From an uncultured Lachnospiraceae bacterium (lineage in GTDB: Bacteria; Bacillota; Clostridia; Lachnospirales; Lachnospiraceae): 45,417 nt of DNA. The stretch lies in the NCBI GenBank assembly GCA_905233695.1, contig CAJODN010000011.1, positions 1 to 45,417 of the forward strand, given 5' to 3'. This document shows, piece after piece, positions 25,825 through 34,033 of this stretch; position 1 is the stretch's first letter, and every line of letters starts with the position of its first letter. Position numbers and translations under genes: made by a program. Under the pieces are notes generated by a model. The model saw only the letters and a program-made list of their open reading frames with translations. It was not told the origin of the DNA and did not search any database.

Positions 25825-26600
25825 TGAAGATTGATAGAGACAGAGTAACAGAAGCTTTCAATAATTATGTGGCGAAGTTCGATGAATCGGACGAGATGAT
25901 TCGGCTAAAGAAGAAGCATACTGTTAAGGTTGCGACAAATGCCGACGAAATTGCCGGGTCCATAGGGTTATCTTCCGAAGAAGTTGACATATGTTGGCTT
26001 ATCGGAATGCTTCATGATATAGCTCGGTTTAGACAGTTAAAAGAGTATCATACTTTATATGATGCCAAGTCATTTAACCATGCTTATGTTGGTTGTGACA
26101 TTCTATTCAAGGAAGGACTGATTGACAGCTTCGTTGATTATACTGTAGAAGATTCTCGTACATTATCTCTTGTTGAAAATGCTGTTAGGTGGCACAGCGA
26201 GTATAGAATACCCGAGGACCTAGACGAGGAAGAGAAGCAGTATTGTAACATTATAAGAGATGCTGATAAGGTTGACATATTCAGGGTTGCAATAGAAGAA
26301 CCGGTTAACAATGTGTATTCCGTGACAAGAAGGGAGCTTCTTGACTCAGAGATTACACCGGAGGTGTTAGAAGCCTTCTATGAGCATCACGCTGTTAAGA
26401 GAGAGCTTCGGAAGAATATGCTTGATATCAAAGTGGGATTTGTGTCTCTAAGCTTCGAGCTTGTATACGATAAGTCGAAGGAGCTTGCGCTCTCTCAAGG
26501 GAATCTTATGAATATAATCGAAGATGATTATACGAATGAGAGGACGAGGCAGCAGGTTCGGGATATACAGAGAGAACTGGAAGAGTATTTAAAAGAATAG
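25824..26600 (+). CDS. HD-domain phosphohydrolase
   Basis: A 258-residue HD-superfamily protein. Metal ligands are visible as His in KKHTVKVA (about 32), His-Asp in GMLHDIARFRQLKEY (about 63-64), and Asp in IIRDADKVDIF (about 150). FNHAYVGCDILF and RWHSEYRIPEDL add further conserved histidines. Such enzymes hydrolyse nucleotides or other phosphoesters; the substrate is not clear. Its ATG overlaps the stop of the PIN-like gene (TAATG), so the two are translationally coupled. A terminator follows. Confidence 0.82.
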   Translation: MKIDRDRVTEAFNNYVAKFDESDEMIRLKKKHTVKVATNADEIAGSIGLSSEEVDICWLIGMLHDIARFRQLKEYHTLYDAKSFNHAYVGCDILFKEGLIDSFVDYTVEDSRTLSLVENAVRWHSEYRIPEDLDEEEKQYCNIIRDADKVDIFRVAIEEPVNNVYSVTRRELLDSEITPEVLEAFYEHHAVKRELRKNMLDIKVGFVSLSFELVYDKSKELALSQGNLMNIIEDDYTNERTRQQVRDIQRELEEYLKE

Positions 26601-26611
26601 TATAAAAAACA

Positions 26612-26659
26612 ATACGAAGAACCTTTTTGGTGTGTGTGAGGGAGGAGGTTCTTCGTATT
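26612..26659. terminator. Bidirectional terminator between convergent genes
   Basis: AATACGAAGAACC (26612-26624) pairs perfectly with GGTTCTTCGTATT (26647-26659) across a 22-base loop. T-rich sequence follows on the plus strand and T runs precede it for the minus strand. Confidence 0.85.
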
Positions 26660-26684
26660 ATTTTATCTAAAATAATCTGTTTTG

Positions 26685-28238
26685 TTACTTTTGTTGCTTG
26701 CCCATCTTGCCGTTCATCTGACCGCCATTAGGTGGAGTCGGCATATCACCGTTATTCTGAAAGCCTTCGGGAGGGGCTTTTTTATTGCCGTTTTCATCGG
26801 TCGGCGGTTGGAAATCACCCATCTTGCCGCCCATTGGGCCGCCTTGTCCGCCGGAACCGCCCATCTTCATTGTTGCTGTGACATTACTTGTAACTGTGTT
26901 CTCAAGAGTGATATCTTCTGAGGTAGATCCACATGTCACTGTGTATGTTTCGCCAACCTTAAGCTCGGGTGAACTTATTATCATGCAGGCGTATGTCTTA
27001 TTCGGTGTGTATTCTACTATCTTGTTTCCTGATTTATCTGTTACTGTAATTGTTCCGTTGTCAGAACTTGCATTAACAGTCATTACTGCTTGTGTTGAGT
27101 TTTCCGACATTGCTTCTACCATTCCGGTTGATCCTGCCGCAACAAGTGTTCCACCTGTCACAACACATTCAGAGCCGAAGTCAATTGCGGTATTGCCGTC
27201 TGTTGTAGGTCCCGATATGTATGTCTCTCCGCCGGAAATATTAATGCTTCCGTTAGAATCAAGGCCATCGCCGTTGTTGTCTGTATCGACAGTAAGCTTT
27301 CCGCCTGATATATTAATAATTGCATTTTCATCAACTGCCATCGGATCTTCGCTTAGATCGGTGTCGGCTGAAGCTGCGTTAAGTCCGTCGTCTGTTGATG
27401 TGACATTTGTCTCGCCACCGGCAATATTAATTACCTGTCCTTCGATTCCTTCGTTTGACTTAGCGATGTTAACATTACCGCCTACTATGGATACGGTTCC
27501 GTTTGAGTTAAGACCGTCTTTTTCGGCGCTTATAGTAATGGTAGGGTCTTTAATGCTAATAGTATCTTTTCCTTGTATTCCATGATTGGCACTTGTTACA
27601 TTGATGGTACCGCTTACAATCTTAAGGTCATCTTTTCCGACGATTCCGTTAGTCTTACCGCTTGTTACATTAAGTGTGCCGGAGCCGTTAATTGTGATGT
27701 CGTCTTTTGCGAATATTGCGCCGTCAATCGTTGAGTCGTCCTTTTTCTCGCTGTCTGAATTGATGGTAATATTGTTGGTTGAGCCATCGGCAAGTGTAAT
27801 GAATACCTTGTCAGCCTGCTTTACATAGAGAGCAGTTGCCGAAGAGCTTGTAATATTAGCGTTGTCAAGAACAAGCTGAACCTTATCGGAATCACAGTCA
27901 ACCACTATCTGGGCGTCACTGCTTGTTCCTGTAATTATATATGTTCCTGCTTTCGTGATTGTAACAGTATTACCGCTGACCTTGGCATTTTCACTGTCAC
28001 TCGTTATAGAGCCCTCTGAAAGTGTAATCTTCGGAGAGGTCGCGTCGTAGCTTGCATCAAGGTCTCTGTCCGAGAATAAATCATTAATATCGACAGTCTT
28101 CGAAGCGGTTGTGCTCATAGATGATTGGTTATTTGAGCCGGTTGTTGAACCGAATAGTGTACAGCCTGTTATAGAGAATGTGAGTAGCGTTCCGACTGCG
28201 AGAACAGCTACGCCTCTCTTTAATCTATTATAATTCAT
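26685..28238 (-). CDS. Cthe_2159-type beta-helix carbohydrate-binding lipoprotein
   Basis: A 517-residue secreted lipoprotein with signal MNYNRLKRGVAVLAVG and lipobox ITGC (Cys at about 26). The core (about 80-400) consists of short repeats such as GTISVTSANHGIQGKD, DGLNSNGTVSIVGGNV and DDGLNAAS, the pattern of the Cthe_2159 family (DUF4353), a parallel beta-helix reported to bind acidic plant polysaccharides. Calcium-binding Asp/Asn-Gly turns are abundant. The C-terminal 60 residues are rich in Gly, Met, Pro and Asn (GGSGGQGGPMGGKMGDFQPP) and probably disordered. It is the last gene of a three-gene operon with DUF4956 and VTC genes. The binding partner is not deducible. Confidence 0.82.
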   Translation of the reverse strand: MNYNRLKRGVAVLAVGTLLTFSITGCTLFGSTTGSNNQSSMSTTASKTVDINDLFSDRDLDASYDATSPKITLSEGSITSDSENAKVSGNTVTITKAGTYIITGTSSDAQIVVDCDSDKVQLVLDNANITSSSATALYVKQADKVFITLADGSTNNITINSDSEKKDDSTIDGAIFAKDDITINGSGTLNVTSGKTNGIVGKDDLKIVSGTINVTSANHGIQGKDTISIKDPTITISAEKDGLNSNGTVSIVGGNVNIAKSNEGIEGQVINIAGGETNVTSTDDGLNAASADTDLSEDPMAVDENAIINISGGKLTVDTDNNGDGLDSNGSINISGGETYISGPTTDGNTAIDFGSECVVTGGTLVAAGSTGMVEAMSENSTQAVMTVNASSDNGTITVTDKSGNKIVEYTPNKTYACMIISSPELKVGETYTVTCGSTSEDITLENTVTSNVTATMKMGGSGGQGGPMGGKMGDFQPPTDENGNKKAPPEGFQNNGDMPTPPNGGQMNGKMGKQQK

Positions 28239-28923
28239 TAGTGTTTACCTCCTGTCTTGTTACAGCAATCTCGAGATTGCCGTTCTGACAACGAAGTGCG
28301 TCAACGAATTCCTTTTCCTGTGAAGGATCCTTAAGGGAAATGTTATATACAAGCTTGAACATGGATCCCATATTGGTTGTCTTAGAGCTGATAAGCTCGT
28401 GCTCATTCGTATATTCGTCAAATGTGTTGTCAAATACGCTGTAGTAATCCAGGTCTTCAGGTATTGTAATCTTAAGTGTCTTCTCTATTGCGTCACGTTT
28501 TTTTCCACCCTTAAGAGGAACGTTACTGAATATAAGAAGTGCAACGCCCATTATCACTGAGAACAGAACAGCGAATCCGATATATCCCATTCCCGTTACA
28601 AGTCCTGCACCCATGGCCATGAAGATACTTACTATGTCTCTGGCGCTTCCGGGAACGGATCTGAATCTTACTAAGCTGAATGTTCCGGCGACAGCCACAC
28701 CTGCTCCGATGTTACCGTTTACTACCATGATTACCGTACATACGATAGCCGGAAGAAGTGAAAGTGTTATTAAAAAGCTCTTGGTATATTTTGTCTTGTA
28801 TGAATACATGAAGGATAAGAATATACCTATTATTATTGATACTGCAATACATATTAAAAATGCTGATACCGAAAATGTCTCGGCTTCCTCTGAAAATACA
28901 CTGGTAAATAAAGTATTAAGCAT
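28228..28923 (-). CDS. DUF4956 membrane protein
   Basis: A 231-residue protein with four or five hydrophobic segments (about 18-40, 49-70, 73-85 and 110-133) and a cytoplasmic C-terminal domain (about 140-231). The loop GTFSLVRFRSVPGSARDI (about 80-97) is the family hallmark of DUF4956. It overlaps the downstream lipoprotein gene by 11 bases and the upstream VTC gene by 8, so the three are tightly coupled. DUF4956 genes commonly accompany bacterial VTC-domain polymerase genes, which suggests a channel or partner role in polymer handling. No biochemical function is established from sequence. Confidence 0.82.
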   Translation of the reverse strand: MLNTLFTSVFSEEAETFSVSAFLICIAVSIIIGIFLSFMYSYKTKYTKSFLITLSLLPAIVCTVIMVVNGNIGAGVAVAGTFSLVRFRSVPGSARDIVSIFMAMGAGLVTGMGYIGFAVLFSVIMGVALLIFSNVPLKGGKKRDAIEKTLKITIPEDLDYYSVFDNTFDEYTNEHELISSKTTNMGSMFKLVYNISLKDPSQEKEFVDALRCQNGNLEIAVTRQEVNTNEL

Positions 28924-29689
28924 ATCTGTACGCTCCTTTCGTCTTGTAGTTAAGTGACATTGCTACACGTCTTAGTTGTCCTGACTGCGCAAGTATTGTC
29001 TTATAAGCTGCTCCATATTTTGAAAAAGATGTCTTATAAATCTTATTCTCTGATAGAACCTTGGTCATCCAGAGTGGAATTCCACCGCCTGTCTTAACTT
29101 CCATAAGCACATACCCCTTAGGGAGTATTTCGTTGCCATAGATTCCGGTGTGCAGATTAACATCTTTGTCTCTCCAAAGTACGTTGGAATCGAAGGTAAC
29201 TCTGAATGAGTCGTCGTCTACTCCGTAGAAAGCGTCTCTTTCATATGAGAGAAGTACTCTCGGTGCAAGTGTGGCATATAAGTCTCTTGCGTATGCGATT
29301 TCTTTTTTAATCTGAGAGTCGACGATGGAGTCGATCTTTTCGCCTTTTTCATTGGGCTTGAAGAAGTTAACGGCTTCGTCTTCTTTTAGGCTGATTCTTC
29401 TTTTATATACAACCTTGTCGTATTTCTTCTTAAGCTCTAAGAAGACCTTGGAGTCTTTTTTGGCTACGCCGTAACTCCTGAGTCTTAACTTCTCTTTGTA
29501 AGCCGGCTTGTCGATTGAGCGTCTGATTAAGAGGAAGTCCGGTGTGTCGAAGTAGAGACTCTGAATTGTGCTGTGACCGTGAGCATCCTCCTTCATATAT
29601 TTATTTAATTCTTTAAGAATCGTCTTATGCTGTTCTTCTGTCAGCATATATTTGATTTCGTATCTTTTGAATGTCATTTGATCTTTCAT
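28916..29689 (-). CDS. VTC-domain polyphosphate polymerase family protein
   Basis: A 257-residue protein of the VTC (polyphosphate polymerase) family with a triphosphate-tunnel fold. Visible strand motifs are FKRYEIKYMLTEEQHKTI (8-25), IQSLYFDTPDF (about 42-52), KEKLRLRSYG (about 64-73), VFLELKKKYDKVVYKRRI (about 81-98), PRVLLSYERDAFY (about 142-154), and YVLMEVKTGGGIPLWM (about 193-208). These supply the alternating Lys, Arg and Glu residues that line the tunnel. AAAAAGGAG precedes the ATG. It heads the operon with DUF4956 and the beta-helix lipoprotein. Polyphosphate synthesis is inferred from the family; it could serve another polymer. Confidence 0.85.
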   Translation of the reverse strand: MKDQMTFKRYEIKYMLTEEQHKTILKELNKYMKEDAHGHSTIQSLYFDTPDFLLIRRSIDKPAYKEKLRLRSYGVAKKDSKVFLELKKKYDKVVYKRRISLKEDEAVNFFKPNEKGEKIDSIVDSQIKKEIAYARDLYATLAPRVLLSYERDAFYGVDDDSFRVTFDSNVLWRDKDVNLHTGIYGNEILPKGYVLMEVKTGGGIPLWMTKVLSENKIYKTSFSKYGAAYKTILAQSGQLRRVAMSLNYKTKGAYRYA

Positions 29690-29713
29690 AGTTTTGCTCC
29701 TTTTTAGGGACTC

Positions 29714-29734
29714 AGAGATGTGTTTCTCATCTCT
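29714..29734 (-). other. Hairpin at the 5' end of the VTC operon transcript
   Basis: AGAGATG and CATCTCT pair perfectly across a 7-base loop. Given the -10 box at 29745-29750 (minus strand), the transcript would begin almost at this hairpin, a layout that protects mRNA from 5' decay. Confidence 0.45.
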
Positions 29735-29744
29735 TGTTATGCGT

Positions 29745-29797
29745 AGTATACAGGTCGAAACTTAAATGAAACTTAAAAAACCTTAAAAATTTTTAAT
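29745..29797 (-). promoter_or_regulatory. VTC operon promoter with phased CTTAAA repeats
   Basis: On the minus strand TATACT (29750-29745) serves as -10, with no good -35. In plus orientation GAAACTTAAA occurs at 29757 and 29768 (CTTAAA at 29761 and 29772), then CTTAAA again at 29782 and a weak match at 29792, so spacing is 11, 10 and 10 bp. The repeats cover the -35 position, as in promoters activated by OmpR/PhoB-type regulators. The divergent response regulator gene begins 180 bp away and is the obvious candidate. Confidence 0.55.
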
Positions 29798-29854
29798 TTT
29801 TTCAAAAAAGCCATTATTTTAGTGAAGTTATATGTTATTATTCTCTTAAAGCAA

Positions 29855-29952
29855 GTGGCCGAGGTGCCAAGACCTCCGAAATTACCGGTCCACCCCTTGC
29901 GGGGATGGACATAAGACATCCAGTCGCTCGGAGGTACTTGGATCGAGGACAC
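29855..29952 (+). repeat. Structured hairpin repeat, copy A (long type)
   Basis: Outer arms GTGGCC/GGACAC, a GA/GA internal loop, GGT/ATC, a single bulged G, CCAAG/CTTGG, a single bulged A, then ACCTCCGA/TCGGAGGT. Inside is a sub-hairpin GTCCACCCC-TTGC-GGGGATGGAC (29888-29910). It ends one base before the ribosome binding site of the response regulator gene, so it probably lies in that mRNA leader. Its irregularities match copies at 34.8, 37.9 and 44.15 kb although the paired bases differ. Confidence 0.75.
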
Positions 29953-29970
29953 AGGAAAGGAACTACAATT

Positions 29971-30645
29971 ATGAGGTTACTACTTGCAGAAGACGAACAG
30001 GAAATGAGTAACGCGCTTGTTAAGATACTTAAGTCCAATAACTATTCCGTGGACGCTGTATATAACGGGAACGATGCACTTGATTATATAGAGACAGAAG
30101 TATACGACGGAGCAATACTGGATATTATGATGCCGGGGATGACCGGTATAGAAGTTCTTAAGGAAGCCAGGAAGAACGGTATCACAACGCCCGTACTTCT
30201 CCTTACTGCCAAGTCAGAGATAGACGATCGCGTGGAAGGTCTCGACTCCGGTGCCGACGATTACTTAACGAAGCCCTTCGCAATGAAGGAGCTTCTTGCA
30301 AGAGTCCGTGCAATAACAAGAAGACGAGATGAGGTGGTTGACACCAATCTCTCATTCGGAAATGTCACTTTAGATAGACTCACATTCCAGATGACAACCG
30401 ACGTCGGCAGCGTGAAGCTAGGCAACAAAGACTTCCAGATGCTGGAGATGCTTATGACTAATCCCGGACAGATTATCTCTGTCGAGCAATTCATGGATAA
30501 GATATGGGGTTACGATTCCGAAGCGGAGCTTAATGTGGTGTGGGTGTATATATCCAACCTTCGTAAGAAGCTCAAGTCCATAAAGGCAGACATTACGATT
30601 AAGGCGCACAGAGGCGTAGGTTACTCCGTGGCAGAGGAAGAATAA
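29971..30645 (+). CDS. OmpR-family response regulator
   Basis: A 224-residue response regulator. An upstream in-frame ATG at 29905 lies inside the structured repeat; ATG 29971 follows AGGAAAGGA and starts MRLLLAEDEQEMSNAL, so I use it. The receiver has acidic Glu/Asp at 8-9, the phosphoacceptor Asp51 in AILDIMMPG, and the Lys in YLTKPFAMKELLARV (about 101). The winged helix covers about 125-224 (FQMLEMLMTNPGQIISVEQFMDKIWG; VWVYISNLRKKLK; KAHRGVGYSV). The sensor kinase gene starts two bases after its stop. The divergent VTC operon with phased repeats is its likely target. Confidence 0.93.
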   Translation: MRLLLAEDEQEMSNALVKILKSNNYSVDAVYNGNDALDYIETEVYDGAILDIMMPGMTGIEVLKEARKNGITTPVLLLTAKSEIDDRVEGLDSGADDYLTKPFAMKELLARVRAITRRRDEVVDTNLSFGNVTLDRLTFQMTTDVGSVKLGNKDFQMLEMLMTNPGQIISVEQFMDKIWGYDSEAELNVVWVYISNLRKKLKSIKADITIKAHRGVGYSVAEEE

Positions 30646-30647
30646 TT

Positions 30648-31961
30648 ATGGTTAAGACACTAAAGCGTAAATTCATAGCGATAACCATGATATCGGTGGC
30701 GGCCGTTTTCCTTCTGATAATGGCTGTTATCAACATTGTGAACTATACTGACGTTGTTAATAAGGCTAATGAGAAGCTGTCATTTCTTGCAGAGAACAAC
30801 GGAACATTTGATGAACTCATATTCGAAAAAAAGCAAATGCAAGATCAAGGCATGAAGGGAACGCCCCCTGATAAGCCATCCGGAGATGATACCGGAGCCC
30901 CACCCGATAAAAAGAGTAAAGAGTTTATACGATTCGGAAATGAGGGCATCAACGAAGAGACTCCCTTTGAATCCAGATATTTTACAGTGACACTATCACA
31001 GAGCGGAGAATATGTGACGAGTAATACTGATAATATTGCCGCCGTAACAAGTGACGACGCAATTGAGATTGCGAAGGGGCTATATAATAAAGGAAGAACG
31101 GATGGTACTTATGATAATTACAAATATACGAAGATAGATTCCGATGGCAACATAATGTATATTTTCCTTGATTGCAATAGAGACTATTCTTCATTCAGAA
31201 CTGTTCTTGTTGTGAGTATAATCGTAACTATTGTAGGGCTTGTTCTTGTATTTATTATTGCAAATATATTATCAAGGATTGCTCTTAAGCCTGTGTTCGA
31301 GAGCTATGCTAAGCAGAAGAGGTTTATAACGGATGCAAGTCACGAGCTTAAGACTCCGGTGGCAATTATCAAGGCTGATGTTGAGATAGTTGAGATGGAA
31401 AACGGTGAGTCGGAGTGGACTACAAGTATCACCAAGCAAGCAGACCGTCTTACGAATCTTACGGAGCAGATGGTAATGCTGTCCAGAATGGACGAAGGTC
31501 CCGATAGGCAGGAGTTTGTTGACGTGGATGCATCGGAAGTCTTCCGAGATGTAGCAGAATCATTCGAACCTATCGCAATTAAGTTAGAAAAGGATTATAA
31601 TGTATATATAGACTCGGGAATACATATTAAAGGTGACGAGAAGAATATATCAAGAATGTTGTCACTTCTTATAGATAATGCATTAAAATATTCTGATAAT
31701 AATGGTAAAATAGATGTAGCATTTCATAAGAGTAGTAAGGGAAAAGTTCTGAAGGTAACCAACACCGTAGAAGAGATTTCCGTAGGAAGTCATAATGAAC
31801 TCTTTGACCGCTTCTACAGAAGAGACGAGTCCCGTAACTCCAAGACCGGCGGCTTCGGCATCGGCCTCTCCGTAGTCCAGGCCATCGCCGAGAGCCACAA
31901 GGCGAGGATAACCGCCCGCTCGGCGGATGGGAAGAGCATTGAATTCAAGGTCATTTTTTGA
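30648..31961 (+). CDS. Membrane sensor histidine kinase
   Basis: A 437-residue kinase with membrane segments at about 10-31 and 184-208 enclosing an outside domain of about 150 residues. That domain has a Pro/Gly/Lys-rich insert (GTPPDKPSGDDTGAPPDKK, about 71-89). The phosphorylation site is His232 in DASHELKTPVAIIKADVEI, then the ATPase boxes DNALKYSDNNGKIDV and GGFGIGLSVVQAIAESHKA. No HAMP domain is obvious. It is the cognate partner of the response regulator before it, whose end supplies its GAGGAAG site. The signal is unknown; the link to the VTC and beta-helix operon suggests a cell-surface polymer or phosphate-related cue. Confidence 0.9.
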   Translation: MVKTLKRKFIAITMISVAAVFLLIMAVINIVNYTDVVNKANEKLSFLAENNGTFDELIFEKKQMQDQGMKGTPPDKPSGDDTGAPPDKKSKEFIRFGNEGINEETPFESRYFTVTLSQSGEYVTSNTDNIAAVTSDDAIEIAKGLYNKGRTDGTYDNYKYTKIDSDGNIMYIFLDCNRDYSSFRTVLVVSIIVTIVGLVLVFIIANILSRIALKPVFESYAKQKRFITDASHELKTPVAIIKADVEIVEMENGESEWTTSITKQADRLTNLTEQMVMLSRMDEGPDRQEFVDVDASEVFRDVAESFEPIAIKLEKDYNVYIDSGIHIKGDEKNISRMLSLLIDNALKYSDNNGKIDVAFHKSSKGKVLKVTNTVEEISVGSHNELFDRFYRRDESRNSKTGGFGIGLSVVQAIAESHKARITARSADGKSIEFKVIF

Positions 31962-32023
31962 TTATTTAAGAATAATACTTCGAAGGCGAAAGCTGAGGAT
32001 TAAAGTACTAAGGAGAACAAAAC

Positions 32024-32854
32024 ATGATATATATAGGTAACCACCTATCCGCATCCAAGGGCTACCTCGCCATGGGCAAGCACGAAGTAAAGCTCGGCGG
32101 CAACACTTTCGCTTTTTTCACGCGTAACCCCAGAGGCGGCAAAGCAAAAGACATTGACGAAGACGATGCCAAGGCGTTAATGACATTTCTTGAAGAGAAT
32201 AATTTCGGCAAGCTTGTAGCCCACGCCCCATATACTATGAACCTCTGCTCCGACAAGGAGAACATAAGAAAGTTCGCCCTCGACATGTTCATAGACGACA
32301 TGAAAAGGATGGAGTATACTCCCAATCAGTATTACAATTTCCACCCCGGCTCTCACGTCGGTCAAGGCTTCGAGAAAGGATGCGAGTATATCATCAATGC
32401 ACTGAACGTTGCACTGCCCGAAGCCAAGACGACAACAGTTCTCTTAGAAACAATGGCCGGTAAAGGCAGTGAGATTGGAAGAACCTTCGAAGAATTACAA
32501 TACATTATTGACAGAGTCGAACTTAGTGATAAACTTGGTGTATGCTTCGACACATGTCACACATGGGACAGCGGTTATGATATTGTGGGCGACTTCGATA
32601 ACGTTCTTAAAGAATTCGATAGTATTATCGGACTTGAACGTCTTAAGGCAGTACATCTTAATGACAGTATGAACGAGAGGGAGGCGCATAAGGATAGACA
32701 TGAGAAGTTGGGCGAAGGTTACCTCGGCAAAGAAGCACTGTCATATGTAATTAATCATCCGCTTCTTCAGGGCAAGCCCTTTATCCTTGAGACGCCTAAC
32801 GAAGATGACGGATATGCTGAGGAAATAAAGTGGGTTAGATCTATTAATAATTGA
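32024..32854 (+). CDS. nfo: Endonuclease IV (AP endonuclease)
   Basis: A 276-residue base-excision repair enzyme that cuts DNA at abasic sites with a three-zinc centre. Metal ligands appear in order: HLSASKG (8), HAPY (about 66), HPGSHVG (about 107 and 111), [11 protein letters not shown] (Glu at about 143), [13 protein letters not shown] (about 177-180), HLNDSMN (about 214), DRHEKLGEG (about 227-229) and FILETP (Glu at about 259). All look intact. AAGGAG precedes the ATG. The RsbW-like gene follows after 10 bases, so the two may share a transcript. Confidence 0.95.
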   Translation: MIYIGNHLSASKGYLAMGKHEVKLGGNTFAFFTRNPRGGKAKDIDEDDAKALMTFLEENNFGKLVAHAPYTMNLCSDKENIRKFALDMFIDDMKRMEYTPNQYYNFHPGSHVGQGFEKGCEYIINALNVALPEAKTTTVLLETMAGKGSEIGRTFEELQYIIDRVELSDKLGVCFDTCHTWDSGYDIVGDFDNVLKEFDSIIGLERLKAVHLNDSMNEREAHKDRHEKLGEGYLGKEALSYVINHPLLQGKPFILETPNEDDGYAEEIKWVRSINN

Positions 32855-32864
32855 GGAGGAGAAA

Positions 32865-33287
32865 ATGGCAAAAGAAAATGAACTTGTTATTGAAGCAAAG
32901 GTGGAAAAGCTACAACAAGTTAAGAAATTTGTTGTAAGTCAACTCGAAGAAACAGATTTTAAAATGAAAACGAAGATGCATCTCGAATTGGCTGTAGAAG
33001 AGATTTTTACCAATATCTCAAACTATGCGTTTAAAACAGGTGTGGGGGAAGTGACAATAAAAACAAGTCTGTCGGATGACAAGACGGAACTTACCGTTAC
33101 ATTTGAAGACGGCGGAATTGAGTATAATCCTCTTAAGCATAAAGATCCTGATGTAACGCTTCCGGGAAGCGAACGTAAAATCGGAGGCCTCGGTATCTTT
33201 ATGACGAAGAAAGTGACCGACGAGATCGCTTATAAATATGAGGACGGCAAGAACATTTTACAGATTAAGAAGAACTTGACTTCTTAA
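32865..33287 (+). CDS. RsbW-like anti-sigma/serine kinase ATPase
   Basis: A 140-residue stand-alone GHKL ATPase of the HATPase_c_2 type. N box ELAVEEIFTNISNYAF (about 42-57), G1-type FEDGGIEYNPLKHKDP (about 84-99), and GGLGIFMTKKVTDEIAYKYEDGKNILQIKK (about 107-136) are the family marks. Members phosphorylate anti-anti-sigma proteins of the SpoIIAA type or bind sigma factors. No STAS partner, sigma factor or PP2C gene is next to it, so the target is unknown. An AGGAGG site precedes the ATG. The remnant of an EamA gene overlaps its 3' end on the other strand. Confidence 0.85.
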   Translation: MAKENELVIEAKVEKLQQVKKFVVSQLEETDFKMKTKMHLELAVEEIFTNISNYAFKTGVGEVTIKTSLSDDKTELTVTFEDGGIEYNPLKHKDPDVTLPGSERKIGGLGIFMTKKVTDEIAYKYEDGKNILQIKKNLTS

Positions 33288-33449
33288 TTAAGAACATTGC
33301 AACGCCGGCACCGATTATAACAATGTATCCGATTATACTGAAGATGTCCAAAAATTCCCCGAGGAATATCATTCCGAGAATTGCCGTGAATATTATGTTG
33401 GTATAGTCGTAGACCGATATCTCACTGGCAGGTGAATAGGAGTATGCCT
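33265..33449 (-). pseudogene. EamA/DMT-family transporter, C-terminal remnant
   Basis: Minus-strand translation gives AYSYSPASEISVYDYTNIIF followed by TAILGMIFLGEFLDIFSIIG and YIVIIGAGVAMFLIKK, ending at a TAA (33267-33265). This is the last two membrane helices of an EamA-family (drug/metabolite) exporter, including the conserved LGE and the IIGYxxIIGAG helix. An in-frame stop lies just upstream and there is no start codon, so about four fifths of the gene is missing. The fragment overlaps the end of the RsbW-like gene. The reading is still uninterrupted, so the truncation is recent or the end is tolerated as 3' sequence. Confidence 0.75.
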
Positions 33450-33610
33450 TTTTTCTTCGGATTTATATTAACCTGTAACTTTTTCTTAACATTTTCACCA
33501 CTCATAGTATATAAATATAACATTTTTACGGAAAAATGTTGAGAAAAATTTATAAAATTGGTATTCTTAGGGGGGAAGGTTTATTTACTTATTAATAAGG
33601 GGAAAATATT
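33450..33610 (+). promoter_or_regulatory. Promoter region of the 33611 gene
   Basis: TTGAGA (33539-33544) and TATTCT (33562-33567) are 17 bp apart. A perfect 9-bp hairpin AACATTTTT-ACGG-AAAAATGTT (33519-33540) touches the -35 box and could be an operator or the end of an older transcript. With the EamA remnant this fills the 323-base gap. Confidence 0.55.
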
Positions 33611-34033
33611 GTGAAGTTTCTTAAGGGTATTTTTCTTACTAAATACAATAATCTCGCTAAGTATGCCAAGACGGGTGAGACCTATGTCAAATACAGAGGC
33701 AAAGGGAATTACTGCGTCACTCTTTTCTGTGAGCTTGAAGAGGGCGAGACCACGGAAGACCCCTATAATGATATTTTAGAGAAATACAAAGTGCGTTCAA
33801 CCGGCTATTCAAGATATGCCGAGGTTCGTAACAGAAGGCTTTACCTAATTGAACTTGAAGGTACGTCCGATGATGAGACGGAGAATAAGCACGCCGTAGA
33901 TAAGGTGTCGAAGTTTGTCGGTAAACGCGTATTCAATTCGGAGGTGGGCGATTTCCTTGAGCTTAAGGTGAAGGCGCTACCTGAAGAAGAATTAAAAGAC
34001 CAATCAATTTATGAAGAATTATTCAATAGTTAG
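33611..34033 (+). CDS. Hypothetical protein, 140 residues
   Basis: The start is GTG behind AAGGGG. The product, beginning MKFLKGIFLTKYNNLAKYAK, is soluble with alternating strands and helices and no membrane segment. An acidic loop (LEEGETTEDPYND, about 42-54) and a C-terminal acidic tail stand out. It overlaps the arginase-like gene by 23 bases, so the pair is probably co-translated and functionally linked. I recognise no family and assign no function. Confidence 0.7.
   Translation: MKFLKGIFLTKYNNLAKYAKTGETYVKYRGKGNYCVTLFCELEEGETTEDPYNDILEKYKVRSTGYSRYAEVRNRRLYLIELEGTSDDETENKHAVDKVSKFVGKRVFNSEVGDFLELKVKALPEEELKDQSIYEELFNS

Noticed and set aside
29855-29952. Copy A as a cyclic-di-GMP or other known riboswitch for the response regulator
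   Set aside because: None of the conserved loops of riboswitch classes I know is visible, and another copy (D) lies antisense to its neighbours, which does not fit a shared leader function.
29905-29970. Upstream ATG start for the response regulator
   Set aside because: The added residues are encoded by the structured repeat and have no ribosome binding site; ATG 29971 gives the normal receiver start.
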